Below, piece by piece: positions 52,974-60,673 of a stretch of 64,000 bases of DNA. The stretch is from DAOPYU01 sp942493245. GTDB lineage: Bacteria > Sumerlaeota > Sumerlaeia > UBA8349. The stretch is from contig OW818685.1 of assembly GCA_942493245.1 (NCBI GenBank), positions 1,922,001 to 1,986,000 on the forward strand. Reading direction: 5' to 3'. The notes beneath the pieces were generated by a model. It saw only the letters and a program-made list of their open reading frames with translations. It was not told the origin of the DNA and did not search any database. Positions within the stretch are counted from its first letter, which is position 1; each line of letters begins with the position of its first letter. Both the position numbers and the translations under genes were made by a program.

Positions 52974-53831
52974 CTATTGCTCGGATGATTCCAGCCGGAC
53001 CGGTCTGAGTTTCTGGACCAGCAGCGCCAACAGGTACACGGCGCCGGCAATCAGGATGATGACCGGGCCGCTGTAAAGATCGTAGGCATAGGCGCAGGCC
53101 AGCCCGCCGCTCGTGAACACGGCGCACAGAACGACCGACAGCGCCATCAGGCTGCGCAACTTTCGCGTCAGCAGACTGGCTGTGGCCGCCGGCAACGTCA
53201 ACAGCGCAATCACCATCAGGATCCCCAGAATCTTGACCAGCAACACGATCGTCAGAGCGGTCAGGCACAGAAGCAGCAGGTAATAAACTTCGACCCGGAT
53301 ACCGCGCAGGCGCGCGAACTCTTCATCGAAACAGATCGCCAGAAACTGGGGAAAGAACAGCCAGACCGCCCCGCCGACCAGCAGATCGAGACCGCCGACC
53401 AGCCAGAGATCCGTGTGTGACACCAGGGTGATGTCTCCGAAAAGATAACTCATCGGGTCCACAAAACCGGGCGTTTTCTGGAGAAACAGGAGACCTGCGG
53501 CCATTCCCAGGACCCAGATGGCGCCGATCACCGTGTCCTCGCGCTGTCCGGCCCGAAGGCTCACCAGTCCCACAAGAATCGCTGCGGCCAGCGCGGCGAC
53601 CACCGCGCCCATCATCGGGCCGCACCACGTCCACCCCTGGACGCGCTCGAGGTACAGACCGGCGCCGATCCCCCCCAGCACACAGTGCGAAATCGCTCCC
53701 GCCAGATAACTGATGCGCCGAACGACCACATAGGCGCCGGTCATGCCGAAAGCCACACTGGCCAGAAGCCCCACGATCAGCGAGAGGCGGACAAACGGCA
53801 GGTCGTGCAGGGCTTGGAGAAAGTCACTCAT
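52974..53831 (-). CDS. znuB: Metal (Zn/Mn-type) ABC transporter permease
   Basis: Integral membrane permease of the ABC-3 family, 285 residues with about eight to nine hydrophobic segments. Family features are GMTGAYVVVRRISYLAGAIS and HCVLGGIGAGLYL near the N-terminus, and LLVKILGILMVIALLTLPAA with STARL-like features in the second half. It forms the channel for zinc or manganese uptake with the ATPase and binding protein encoded upstream; its start overlaps the ATPase gene by 8 bp. The symbol follows the best-known homologue. Metal choice between Zn and Mn cannot be settled, although the His-rich binding protein favours Zn. Confidence 0.88.
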   Translation of the reverse strand: MSDFLQALHDLPFVRLSLIVGLLASVAFGMTGAYVVVRRISYLAGAISHCVLGGIGAGLYLERVQGWTWCGPMMGAVVAALAAAILVGLVSLRAGQREDTVIGAIWVLGMAAGLLFLQKTPGFVDPMSYLFGDITLVSHTDLWLVGGLDLLVGGAVWLFFPQFLAICFDEEFARLRGIRVEVYYLLLLCLTALTIVLLVKILGILMVIALLTLPAATASLLTRKLRSLMALSVVLCAVFTSGGLACAYAYDLYSGPVIILIAGAVYLLALLVQKLRPVRLESSEQ

Positions 53832-54630
53832 GGCGGTGCCCTTTGTCCGAACAGATATGATCGTGGCGCACCATCAAAAGGTCTGTCCCCCCGTAGATTT
53901 CCTGAATGATCTCCCCCGTGATGGCGCTCGTGGGGTGGTGGACCACTCGCCGGTTTACACACACCACGCTCTGGACAATGTTGGACACAAACCCCAGATC
54001 GTGCGAAACCAGCAGGATTGTCATGCGCGCGTTGAGCCGAAGTAGCGTTTCATAGAGACGGTTTTCAGCCCGCTGGTCCACATTCGAGGTCGGTTCGTCC
54101 AGGATGAGCAATTCCGGTTGCGAGGCCAGCGCCCGGGCGATCAGGACGCGCTGGCGTTGGCCCCCCGAAAGATCCGAGAAAGGCCGATGGGCCAGATCGG
54201 ATAACTCGACCTCGTCGAGCGCCTCATGGGCAATCTGGTGGGCGCCCCTGGAACGCAGCGACTCCGAAGGCTTGCCCAGACACCCCATTTGGACGATCTC
54301 CTCGACCGTCGCCGGGAAAAGCGGGTCGTAGCGGGCGTGCTGCGGCACGTACCCCACTCGGTGGCGCGATTCGGTGGGTGGACACCCGAACAGGCGTACC
54401 CGTCCACTTTCTGGTTTCAAAAGCCCCAGAATCAGTTTGAGCAGCGTCGTTTTTCCCCCACCATTCGGTCCGACAAAACAGACCAGTCCCCGCTCCTGAA
54501 TCGCAAGCGAGACGTTTTCGAGAACGGGCGCCCGGCCGTATCCAAACGAAACCCCCTCAAGTTGGATCGTCGGGGAGATGGGAGGGGACAGGGTAATGGG
54601 ATTCGCAGTTTCCATGGCGGTCGGGTCCAT
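53824..54630 (-). CDS. znuC: Metal (Zn/Mn-type) ABC transporter ATP-binding protein
   Basis: ATPase of 268 residues energising metal import. Walker A is GPNGGGKTTLLKLILGLL, the Q-loop region VGYVPQHARYD is typical of this family, the signature is DLSGGQRQRVLIARAL, and Walker B with catalytic Glu is ELLILDEPTSNVD, with the switch His in LVSHDLG. The C-terminus is His-rich (VRHDHICSDKGHRHE), perhaps binding metal. The ATG at 54630 shares one base with the stop codon of the binding-protein gene (TGATG), indicating translational coupling. A GTG three bases upstream is a possible alternative. Confidence 0.92.
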   Translation of the reverse strand: MDPTAMETANPITLSPPISPTIQLEGVSFGYGRAPVLENVSLAIQERGLVCFVGPNGGGKTTLLKLILGLLKPESGRVRLFGCPPTESRHRVGYVPQHARYDPLFPATVEEIVQMGCLGKPSESLRSRGAHQIAHEALDEVELSDLAHRPFSDLSGGQRQRVLIARALASQPELLILDEPTSNVDQRAENRLYETLLRLNARMTILLVSHDLGFVSNIVQSVVCVNRRVVHHPTSAITGEIIQEIYGGTDLLMVRHDHICSDKGHRHE

Positions 54631-55577
54631 CACGGCGTTTCTTCCCGGAATGCTTCTTCAAGGTTTTGGGCGATCGTGTCCAGGTTCTTCAGGACATCGC
54701 GCGCCAGCGGGTTCAGCGGTTTGACCTGCGCCCCGATGGCCTCCGCCAGGATTCCGGGACTGCGCTGGTTGAACTGCTCTTCCGAGAAGAGAACCCGCAC
54801 GCGGTCGGCCCGAGCCTGTTCCACCAGTTGCGAGAGTTGCCGGGCGGTGGGCGCCTTGCCCTCGATTTCAACCGCTTTTTGAACCAACCCATAGTCCTGG
54901 GCAAAACACCCGAAGGCGGGATGATAGACATAGAAGGAGCGGCCCCGATAGGGCGCTAGATGCTGTGCGATACGTTGGTGGACAGCGTTCAGATCTTTCA
55001 GGAAGGCTTGAAGGTTTCCCGCGTAAAAAGTTTTCTGAGAAGGGTCTGATTCGGATAATATGGAGGCTGTTTTTTCCGCCTGAACCTGAAGAAAACGGGG
55101 GGAAAGCCAGATGTGCGGGTCTGTCGCGGTCAGGGTACCGGAACTGCCGGAATCGGTCGAAACAGGGGCGACCGAGTCTGGATGAGTGGCTGTCCCTCCA
55201 TCCGCATGTTCGTGTTCATCGCTCCACTTCCTCAGAATCCCTGCGGCCATGTCTTCAATTTTCAGGTTCGGATAGGCTTGCGCGATTTTCTCGGTCAGGC
55301 GTTCCTCGAAGGGGGTTCGGGAGGTAAAAAGCAGATCGGCCTTTGCAATACTCTGGACTTGCCGCGGCGAGATTTGAAACGTATGGGGATCTTGGCCGGA
55401 CTGGATCAGCGTCTGGACCTGGACCCGGTCTCCGCCGATCCGCTCGACCAGAAAAGCCTGCGGTTCGATGGCGACCACAACGCGTAGAGGGGATTGCGCC
55501 AGGGCAATTGTTTGAATCAGCCCGACAAACAGAAGCAAACACCCGAAACGCTGGAAGGTCTGAACGAGATGTTTCAT
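54630..55577 (-). CDS. znuA: Metal ABC transporter substrate-binding protein (ZnuA-like)
   Basis: Periplasmic cluster A-I metal-binding protein of about 315 residues. A signal peptide (about 1-28) is followed by VVVAIEPQAFLVERIGGDRV. Metal-ligand positions are recognisable: His in QSGQDPHTFQISP, His in TDPHIWLSPRF and His in YVYHPAFGCFAQDYG, with Glu in the C-terminal lobe. A short charged loop EHEHADGGTATH sits where Zn-specific proteins carry a His-rich loop, favouring zinc over manganese. The ATG at 55577 begins the signal peptide; it lies 13 bp after the regulator-like gene, so the four genes form one operon. Confidence 0.9.
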   Translation of the reverse strand: MKHLVQTFQRFGCLLLFVGLIQTIALAQSPLRVVVAIEPQAFLVERIGGDRVQVQTLIQSGQDPHTFQISPRQVQSIAKADLLFTSRTPFEERLTEKIAQAYPNLKIEDMAAGILRKWSDEHEHADGGTATHPDSVAPVSTDSGSSGTLTATDPHIWLSPRFLQVQAEKTASILSESDPSQKTFYAGNLQAFLKDLNAVHQRIAQHLAPYRGRSFYVYHPAFGCFAQDYGLVQKAVEIEGKAPTARQLSQLVEQARADRVRVLFSEEQFNQRSPGILAEAIGAQVKPLNPLARDVLKNLDTIAQNLEEAFREETP

Positions 55578-55590
55578 GATCTTGCGCCTT

Positions 55591-55872
55591 TCAGTGCGAA
55601 TGATCGCATTTCTGTGCCGCGCCACAGACCAGATGCCGGGCGTGGCAGTCCTCGCATTCCGTCACCGCATGATCGGTCACGAATGTTTTCCAGTGGCGGC
55701 GCTGGTCGGGGGTCAGGAGGCCGGTTCCCCCACAGAGCGGACAGGAATTTTCCAGCGCGGCCAGAATCGCGGCCCGGATGAACTCCGAGCGGTTGGGAAT
55801 TCCCTCCATCGCTTCGGTCAGCGATTCGTCCGCTTTGAAGGTGATGATTTCCTGTTTCCGGGGTTGCGCCAT
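55591..55872 (-). CDS. Ribbon-helix-helix (CopG-like) protein with Cys/His-rich tail, candidate metal sensor
   Basis: Small protein of 93 residues. The first half is a ribbon-helix-helix domain: the strand KQEIITFKADESL, then helices TEAMEGIPNRSEFIRAAILA, with the usual Asn-Arg-Ser-Glu-Phe-Ile-Arg helix cap. The second half holds CPLCGGTG, HWKTFVTDH, ECEDCHARHLVCG and a final CDHSH, so up to six Cys and several His are available for metal binding. As the first gene of the transporter operon it is a good candidate for a zinc-responsive repressor, analogous in logic to NikR but with a different sensor part. GGAAGG lies 8 bases before the ATG at 55872. Function is inferred. Confidence 0.75.
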   Translation of the reverse strand: MAQPRKQEIITFKADESLTEAMEGIPNRSEFIRAAILAALENSCPLCGGTGLLTPDQRRHWKTFVTDHAVTECEDCHARHLVCGAAQKCDHSH

Positions 55873-55892
55873 GAAAACACCTTCCCGCTCAT

Positions 55893-55902
55893 GAGAATTC
55901 TC
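55893..55902. promoter_or_regulatory. Candidate operator palindrome upstream of the metal-transporter operon
   Basis: GAGAATTCTC is a perfect 10-bp palindrome, 20 bp upstream of the RHH gene start. RHH dimers bind short palindromes, so it could be the autoregulatory site. This is based on position only. Confidence 0.3.
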
Positions 55903-55997
55903 TGACCTATTTCGAAGGTAACACAAAGTAATACTGCCGGGCAAGGCAAAAAATGGGGAGACGATGTCGACCTCTGATTCTAAAAACCGCAGTTAAA

Positions 55998-56043
55998 CGC
56001 CGATCCCCTGATCGGCGCGAAGAAAACTCACCCGAAGGGTGAG
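55998..56043. repeat. Pair of short palindromes, including CGCC-ATC type copy 2
   Basis: CGCCGATC/GATCGGCG around CCCT (55998-56017) is followed by CTCACCC/GGGTGAG around GAA (56027-56043). The first is the second copy of the palindrome at 49856. The interval 55903-56519 (about 620 bp) contains these, another hairpin at 56248 and no gene I can support. Confidence 0.65.
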
Positions 56044-56247
56044 CGGATTTCGACCATTTTCTCCCCGTCTTAAAAGGCGTCAAGAACTGTTTCTACGTTT
56101 CAACTGCGATTTTCAGGCTGATTCATTGTCCACGAATTCTTCCCTCAACTGAGATTCCAAGGATGAAGGGTTTAAGGCTCGCCCACAATCGGCGGGTTTC
56201 CCATCCTTTGGGGCGGGCTTTCAGCCCATTACAAAAATGGGGACGGC

Positions 56248-56282
56248 CCACCCAGGGCGGCGCTTCGCTCTGCCCTGGGTGG
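56248..56282. repeat. GC-rich 11-bp stem hairpin, probable dispersed intergenic repeat
   Basis: CCACCCAGGGC (56248-56258) pairs with GCCCTGGGTGG (56272-56282) around a 13-base loop containing GCGCTTCGCTC. It is preceded by a short GGGCT/AGCCC hairpin near 56212-56226. I recall similar CCCAGGGCGGCGC-type hairpins scattered in PVC genomes. Confidence 0.55.
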
Positions 56283-56519
56283 ACATGAATCGCCCTTTCA
56301 GCGGCTGGATCCGCATTTTCACTTCATCGGAGTCAAAAACAGAAAGGATTGACGTGTTTCGAAAGAAACACAATGTTTCTTGTGTTCTGTCCGGTTGGGG
56401 AAGTAAAATCTCCTCGGAAATGGATCATGTGTTTACCGGGTTCCAGTCGAGAAAATCGAGGTGGATGAAGAACGGCTTATTCCGATCTGATTGTGTGAAC
56501 GCAACGGAAGGAGAAAAAC

Positions 56520-59500
56520 ATGAGAGCCAGATTGTGTATCGCGGCGATTGTTTGTTCGACTATTCTGTCCGTCGGTGGCAGCGGGGTCCATGCCCAGACG
56601 GCGACCTGTTACAAATCGGGCGAGACGGGCGTTTTCCGGGTCGAAGTCGCCTTGCCCGCTTCGGTCTCGCTTCAGAATGGAATCTTCACGGCACGTGGTG
56701 AGGGGGAGAATCTCTACGAGATCTACCTGGATTGGTCCGAATCGCTGGAAGGGCGGTTGTCGGAGGCGGTCGAACGGCGATTTGATCCTCAAATGACGCC
56801 GGAACAACAGCGGGAGATCGAGGAGATCCAGAAGGAACAGACAACCCTCTTCGAACAGATGAGCCAGAAAAACGAATCGCTGTCCAAAGCGCGAGAGGAG
56901 CGGGTGAAAATCTGGGAGGAGGTCCGGAAACTCAAGGAGGCAAACGATCCGGCCAATGCCACGCCTCTGGCCGAACTCGAAAAACAGGCCAGCGCGAAGA
57001 GTGAAACCATCACGGCTCTGGAGAAGGATCTCGCGCCTTTCCAAGCGCAGCAGCAGGAATTGTCCAAGCGCCAGCAGGTGATTTATCAGGAGGCTTACAA
57101 GAAACGGGAAGGCGTGCAGGAACCCAAACAACCTGAAGGGCCAGCGCCGAAACTGGTGGTGTATGGCCGTTTCCGCGCGCCCGGCAAGGCCTCCCTCGCG
57201 CTCTTCCAGCGCGACGCCGCGCAACTGCTTGCGGAACCGAAGCCGGTCCAGACGATTCCGCTCGATTTGCCGAGCGCCGATGGAGGCGATGCGGCGCTTC
57301 TGAAACAGTGGGCCGAGGCGCGCAACAAAAACCTCCTCGTGCGCATTGTGGACAGCCCGTACACAAGTTACTACCAGTACGCCGTTCTCCAGTCGGGAGA
57401 AAAGTATGGCGCCGAGAACTCCGCCGAGGTTCAGCGTATCCTCGGGGGAGAGAGTATGGGGCGTCCGAACCGGGAATTGGACTTCTACGCCATGAGCACG
57501 GGGGCGCTGGCCATTCAGGAGTCGCTCCAACTCGAAGAGATGACCGGACGTCGTCAGATTCCGGAAGACCGGACCGTGGACCTGGCGACCCTGAGTGGCC
57601 CGACCATCCAGTCACATCCTTTTCAGGAGATGCTCCAGGGGCGGACTCCCGTGGTTTTTCCGGTGGCCAAACTGGTGCCATTCGACAATTACTACTGCCA
57701 TTTTTCGAGCCTCTCGAAAGAAATCGAAGCGACCGATCTCCTCAAACAGTGGGGAACCAGTCTCCTGCGCTCGGCCACGGTGTCCGCGCGCGACTCGGAT
57801 CTGCCGAAGCGTTACATGGATCAGCTCTGTCTGGATGTGTCGCAGCTCGCGCGGCTCTTCGGTGATCTGGTCATCGGTGAGATGGCGATTACGGGAAGCG
57901 ATCCGTTTCTGCGCGAAGGGTCGGATGTCGCCGTCTTGATCGCGGTGAAGAATCGCCCCATGTTCGACGCGATCATGCAGACCTATCTGGCGCAGACCCT
58001 GGCGGCCAATCCCGGAACGCAGGTTACCAAAAGCGATTATCAGGGAGTGGCCATCGAGATTTACGCCACCCCCGACCGGCGGGTGAACGCCTGTATGGCC
58101 TGGGTCGGCGAGTACAAGGTCCACGCCAACTCGTTGCCGCTCTTGAAGCGGATTCTCGACACGGCGGCGGGGCGCGGACGTTCGATGGCGGAGAATCTCG
58201 ACTTCCAGTACATGCGAACCATTTTCCCGGGAGCCGCCGATCAGGAAGACGGATTCCTGTACTTCTCCGATGCGCATATCCGCAGACTGCTCAGTCCGCT
58301 CTGGAAAATCGGAGAACAGCGGCGCGTCGTCTGTCAGAACCACCTGCGCATGATCGGAAACGCCGCCACGCTCTATCGGACGGATAAGGGATTGCGTCCA
58401 GGACAGAAAAACGCAGCGCTTACGGTTGAACAGCTTCTCTCGGAACAGTTTCTCAAGAAAGAGGTCACCGTGTGTCCGGATGGGGGCGCCTATACCCTGG
58501 ATGCGGAGGGGGTAGCGCAGTGTTCCTGTCACAACCGGTTGCGCTATTGTACCCCCGTGGCCGAATTGACTCTCGACAAGGTCTCGCAGACGGAAGCGCA
58601 GGATTACAAGACGTTCGTGGACCGGTACAACAGCTATTGGAGCCGGTACTTCGACCCGATCGGGATTCGGTTCTGCCTGAAGGACCGCATTGAGGTGGAG
58701 ACCTGCATCCTGCCGTTGATCGAAAATTCGGTCTATAACCAGCTGCGCGAGATCATTGGCGGCGTGCCGGTCCAACTGAGCAGCGAGGCTTTGACCACCC
58801 GCACGATCGCGTCCATCTCGGCCAAGGTGACCTCGGCCAGTGAACCAATGCGGGGACTGGAACAGATCAAGCGTCAGATCTTCCCCGCGCTGCCTCCGCT
58901 CTCGCAGTGCATCGGCTCGAATCTCTCGATCAATCTCTGCGACAGCGATGTGTTGTTCACCTTCGCGGAGGAGGGGATGAACCTGTTTGGCGGATTCGGG
59001 AATCTGGGGGATCAGTTGTTCATCGCCCTGATCGCCTCCTCGATCAATCTGCCGATTTATGCGGTGCTGGATCTGAAGGACGAGGCGGTCGCCCGCCAGT
59101 TCATTGAAGAGGGATTGAAACTGGCCAGTCGGCAGTCGGCGGCGCAGAACCGCGGCGGGCGCAATGAGGCTGCGGTCGAGCGTTATGCCGCCGCCCCGCA
59201 CGGCACGCACGAGGTTCAAACCCTGGTCTTGCGTCTGTTTATTGTCAAGATCCGGCTCTATTACACGATGGCGCACAACAAACTGGTGGTCTCGACGAAG
59301 CGGTATGTGTTGGACGAAGTTCTGGACGCGCTCGACACCCAAGTCTCGGGTACAGTTCTGCGCACCGAAGCCAATTTGCGCGTGAACGTGCAACCCCCCG
59401 CCTTCCAGCAACTGCGGACGGTGGTCCGGACCGGTTGGCAGGAACGGATGCGCGAGGCCTGCCTGAAAAACCTCGAGAATGTGCGGGTACTGGCCGAACT

Positions 59501-59858
59501 CTATGGGGCGACGTCTTCAACGGCGTTGACGGAAATGGCCCGCCTTATTGACGGTGTGTCGTTGCGCTGTCCCAATCAGGGGGAGTATCGCTACGACGCG
59601 GCGCGCGCGATTCCCTATTGTACGGTGCATGGGGACTGGAACCACCCCACCCAGCCCGCGGGCGCTCAGGAAACGGAGGGAGTGGTGCGTTTTCTCGCTT
59701 CCCTCAAGCTGCTTTCGGTGGACTTCAGTTTCACCCCGGAAGGCATTCGCTCCAAGGTGACCCTGGACCGGAGTGGCGCAGGAGCCGTGCCTGTGGCTGC
59801 TTCTCCTGTCCCCGCAGCGGCAGCTACAGGGAGTTTGCCCGGAAACGTGGCAAAGTAG
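56520..59858 (+). CDS. Large secreted coiled-coil protein of unknown function with two Cys-ribbon-like motifs
   Basis: Exported protein of 1112 residues. A signal peptide (about 1-26, ending GVHA) is followed by a long coiled coil (about residues 92-190, KEQTTLFEQMSQKNESLSKA and further heptads), then mixed alpha/beta sequence without a recognisable enzyme. Two similar Cys motifs occur: near residues 653-673, CPDGGAYTLDAEGVAQCSCH, and near 1018-1040, CPNQGEYRYDAARAIPYCTV followed by HGDW. This Cys-Pro-x-x-Gly-x-Tyr ... Cys-x-x-His pattern resembles prepilin-like proteins in the same phyla and may bind metal. GGAAGGAG lies before the ATG. It is transcribed alone, ending at a terminator 60 bp downstream. 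Confidence 0.7.
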   Translation: MRARLCIAAIVCSTILSVGGSGVHAQTATCYKSGETGVFRVEVALPASVSLQNGIFTARGEGENLYEIYLDWSESLEGRLSEAVERRFDPQMTPEQQREIEEIQKEQTTLFEQMSQKNESLSKAREERVKIWEEVRKLKEANDPANATPLAELEKQASAKSETITALEKDLAPFQAQQQELSKRQQVIYQEAYKKREGVQEPKQPEGPAPKLVVYGRFRAPGKASLALFQRDAAQLLAEPKPVQTIPLDLPSADGGDAALLKQWAEARNKNLLVRIVDSPYTSYYQYAVLQSGEKYGAENSAEVQRILGGESMGRPNRELDFYAMSTGALAIQESLQLEEMTGRRQIPEDRTVDLATLSGPTIQSHPFQEMLQGRTPVVFPVAKLVPFDNYYCHFSSLSKEIEATDLLKQWGTSLLRSATVSARDSDLPKRYMDQLCLDVSQLARLFGDLVIGEMAITGSDPFLREGSDVAVLIAVKNRPMFDAIMQTYLAQTLAANPGTQVTKSDYQGVAIEIYATPDRRVNACMAWVGEYKVHANSLPLLKRILDTAAGRGRSMAENLDFQYMRTIFPGAADQEDGFLYFSDAHIRRLLSPLWKIGEQRRVVCQNHLRMIGNAATLYRTDKGLRPGQKNAALTVEQLLSEQFLKKEVTVCPDGGAYTLDAEGVAQCSCHNRLRYCTPVAELTLDKVSQTEAQDYKTFVDRYNSYWSRYFDPIGIRFCLKDRIEVETCILPLIENSVYNQLREIIGGVPVQLSSEALTTRTIASISAKVTSASEPMRGLEQIKRQIFPALPPLSQCIGSNLSINLCDSDVLFTFAEEGMNLFGGFGNLGDQLFIALIASSINLPIYAVLDLKDEAVARQFIEEGLKLASRQSAAQNRGGRNEAAVERYAAAPHGTHEVQTLVLRLFIVKIRLYYTMAHNKLVVSTKRYVLDEVLDALDTQVSGTVLRTEANLRVNVQPPAFQQLRTVVRTGWQERMREACLKNLENVRVLAELYGATSSTALTEMARLIDGVSLRCPNQGEYRYDAARAIPYCTVHGDWNHPTQPAGAQETEGVVRFLASLKLLSVDFSFTPEGIRSKVTLDRSGAGAVPVAASPVPAAAATGSLPGNVAK

Positions 59859-59921
59859 GGACAGCCTCTCATACTCGGAATCAAAGGTTTTCTCATAGAA
59901 TTGAAGGTTTTGGAAAGCAGA

Positions 59922-59961
59922 GGTGGAGGGAGGCCGGAAGTATCGGCCCCTCCGCCTTTTT
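59922..59961 (+). terminator. Rho-independent terminator after the coiled-coil protein gene
   Basis: GGTGGAGGG-(AG)-GCCGG pairs with TCGGC-CCCTCCGCC with a two-base bulge and a 5-nt loop, and is followed by TTTTT (59957-59961). Confidence 0.8.
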
Positions 59962-60009
59962 GTCGTTCCATGGGGGGAGAGGTTCCCGGATCTCTGGCAA
60001 TACGTCACG

Positions 60010-60038
60010 TCTATTGTAAACAAGACGTTCTATTGTAA
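60010..60038 (+). promoter_or_regulatory. Direct repeats upstream of the HTH-led PspA operon, possible operator
   Basis: TCTATTGTAA occurs at 60010-60019 and again at 60029-60038, 19 bp from start to start, close to two helical turns. It lies 55-83 bp before the first gene of the operon, where a promoter and an autoregulatory site would be expected. Confidence 0.4.
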
Positions 60039-60092
60039 TGGCTTGATTCGAAACGATCTGTTATTCCTTGTTGCGCAATATGGGGAAATGGG

Positions 60093-60635
60093 GTGGTGAA
60101 CGAGATTGAGTTCACTCCTTATGAAGACAGGTCGAAGATATTCGGATTGTGGAGGAATGTCGTGAAATCGTATGAGGTACTCCGGAAAGTAGTCCATCAG
60201 GCTGGGGTCAAGTCTGTGGCCTCGGACATGAAGTTGTCGTCTTCTCTGGTGTACAAGTGGTGCCAGGAGTCGGAACAGCCGCAGGCCACTGGAACCGACA
60301 ATCCGTTGGACCGTCTGCTTCAGATCTGTCAATTGACCGACAACACGGAACCGGTCCAGTGGCTCTCTCAGCAGTTGAACGGGTTTTTCGTTGCCAATCC
60401 GAAGCAGCATCCGGAGGAATTTCTGCCTCTTTTCTCCGCGACACAGAAACTGTTGCGCGAATTCACGGATCTGTTGACGGCCATCTCCCAAAGTGTCGAG
60501 AACGATGGGGTGATCAGTCAGCCCGAAGCCTCCTCGATTCGGTTGGAATGGGAACACCTGAAGTCGCTGGCCGAAACCTTTGTGGTGGCGTGCGAGAGAG
60601 GGATTTACTGCGAATCGGAGAAAGATTCCCAGTGA
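60093..60635 (+). CDS. CII-like helix-turn-helix regulator, first gene of PspA-type operon
   Basis: Soluble protein of 180 residues. Residues about 25-60 (YEVLRKVVHQAGVKSVASDM, then KLSSSLVYKWCQE) form a helix-turn-helix of the phage-CII-like type that reads DNA as a multimer. The rest (DRLLQICQLTDNTEPVQWLS, then TQKLLREFTDLLTAISQSVE) is helical and probably mediates oligomerisation. I know similar stand-alone proteins in many non-phage bacterial contexts. No phage genes are nearby. It probably regulates the operon it heads. The start is GTG (60093 or 60096) with only a G-rich stretch upstream; no ATG is available. The next gene begins 38 bp downstream. Confidence 0.6.
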   Translation: MVNEIEFTPYEDRSKIFGLWRNVVKSYEVLRKVVHQAGVKSVASDMKLSSSLVYKWCQESEQPQATGTDNPLDRLLQICQLTDNTEPVQWLSQQLNGFFVANPKQHPEEFLPLFSATQKLLREFTDLLTAISQSVENDGVISQPEASSIRLEWEHLKSLAETFVVACERGIYCESEKDSQ

Positions 60636-60673
60636 CATCTTGCATCAGTGGAAAACAAGAGGAGGGTGGAAAG

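Noticed and set aside
57612..59411. Minus-strand frame of 599 codons opposite the coiled-coil protein
   Set aside because: The plus frame has a ribosome-binding site, a signal peptide and a matched terminator. The minus frame is Arg/His-rich shadow sequence.
60093..60635. CII-like protein considered as evidence of a prophage
   Set aside because: No integrase, structural or lysis genes lie nearby, and the protein sits in a PspA operon. Similar proteins are common in non-phage loci.
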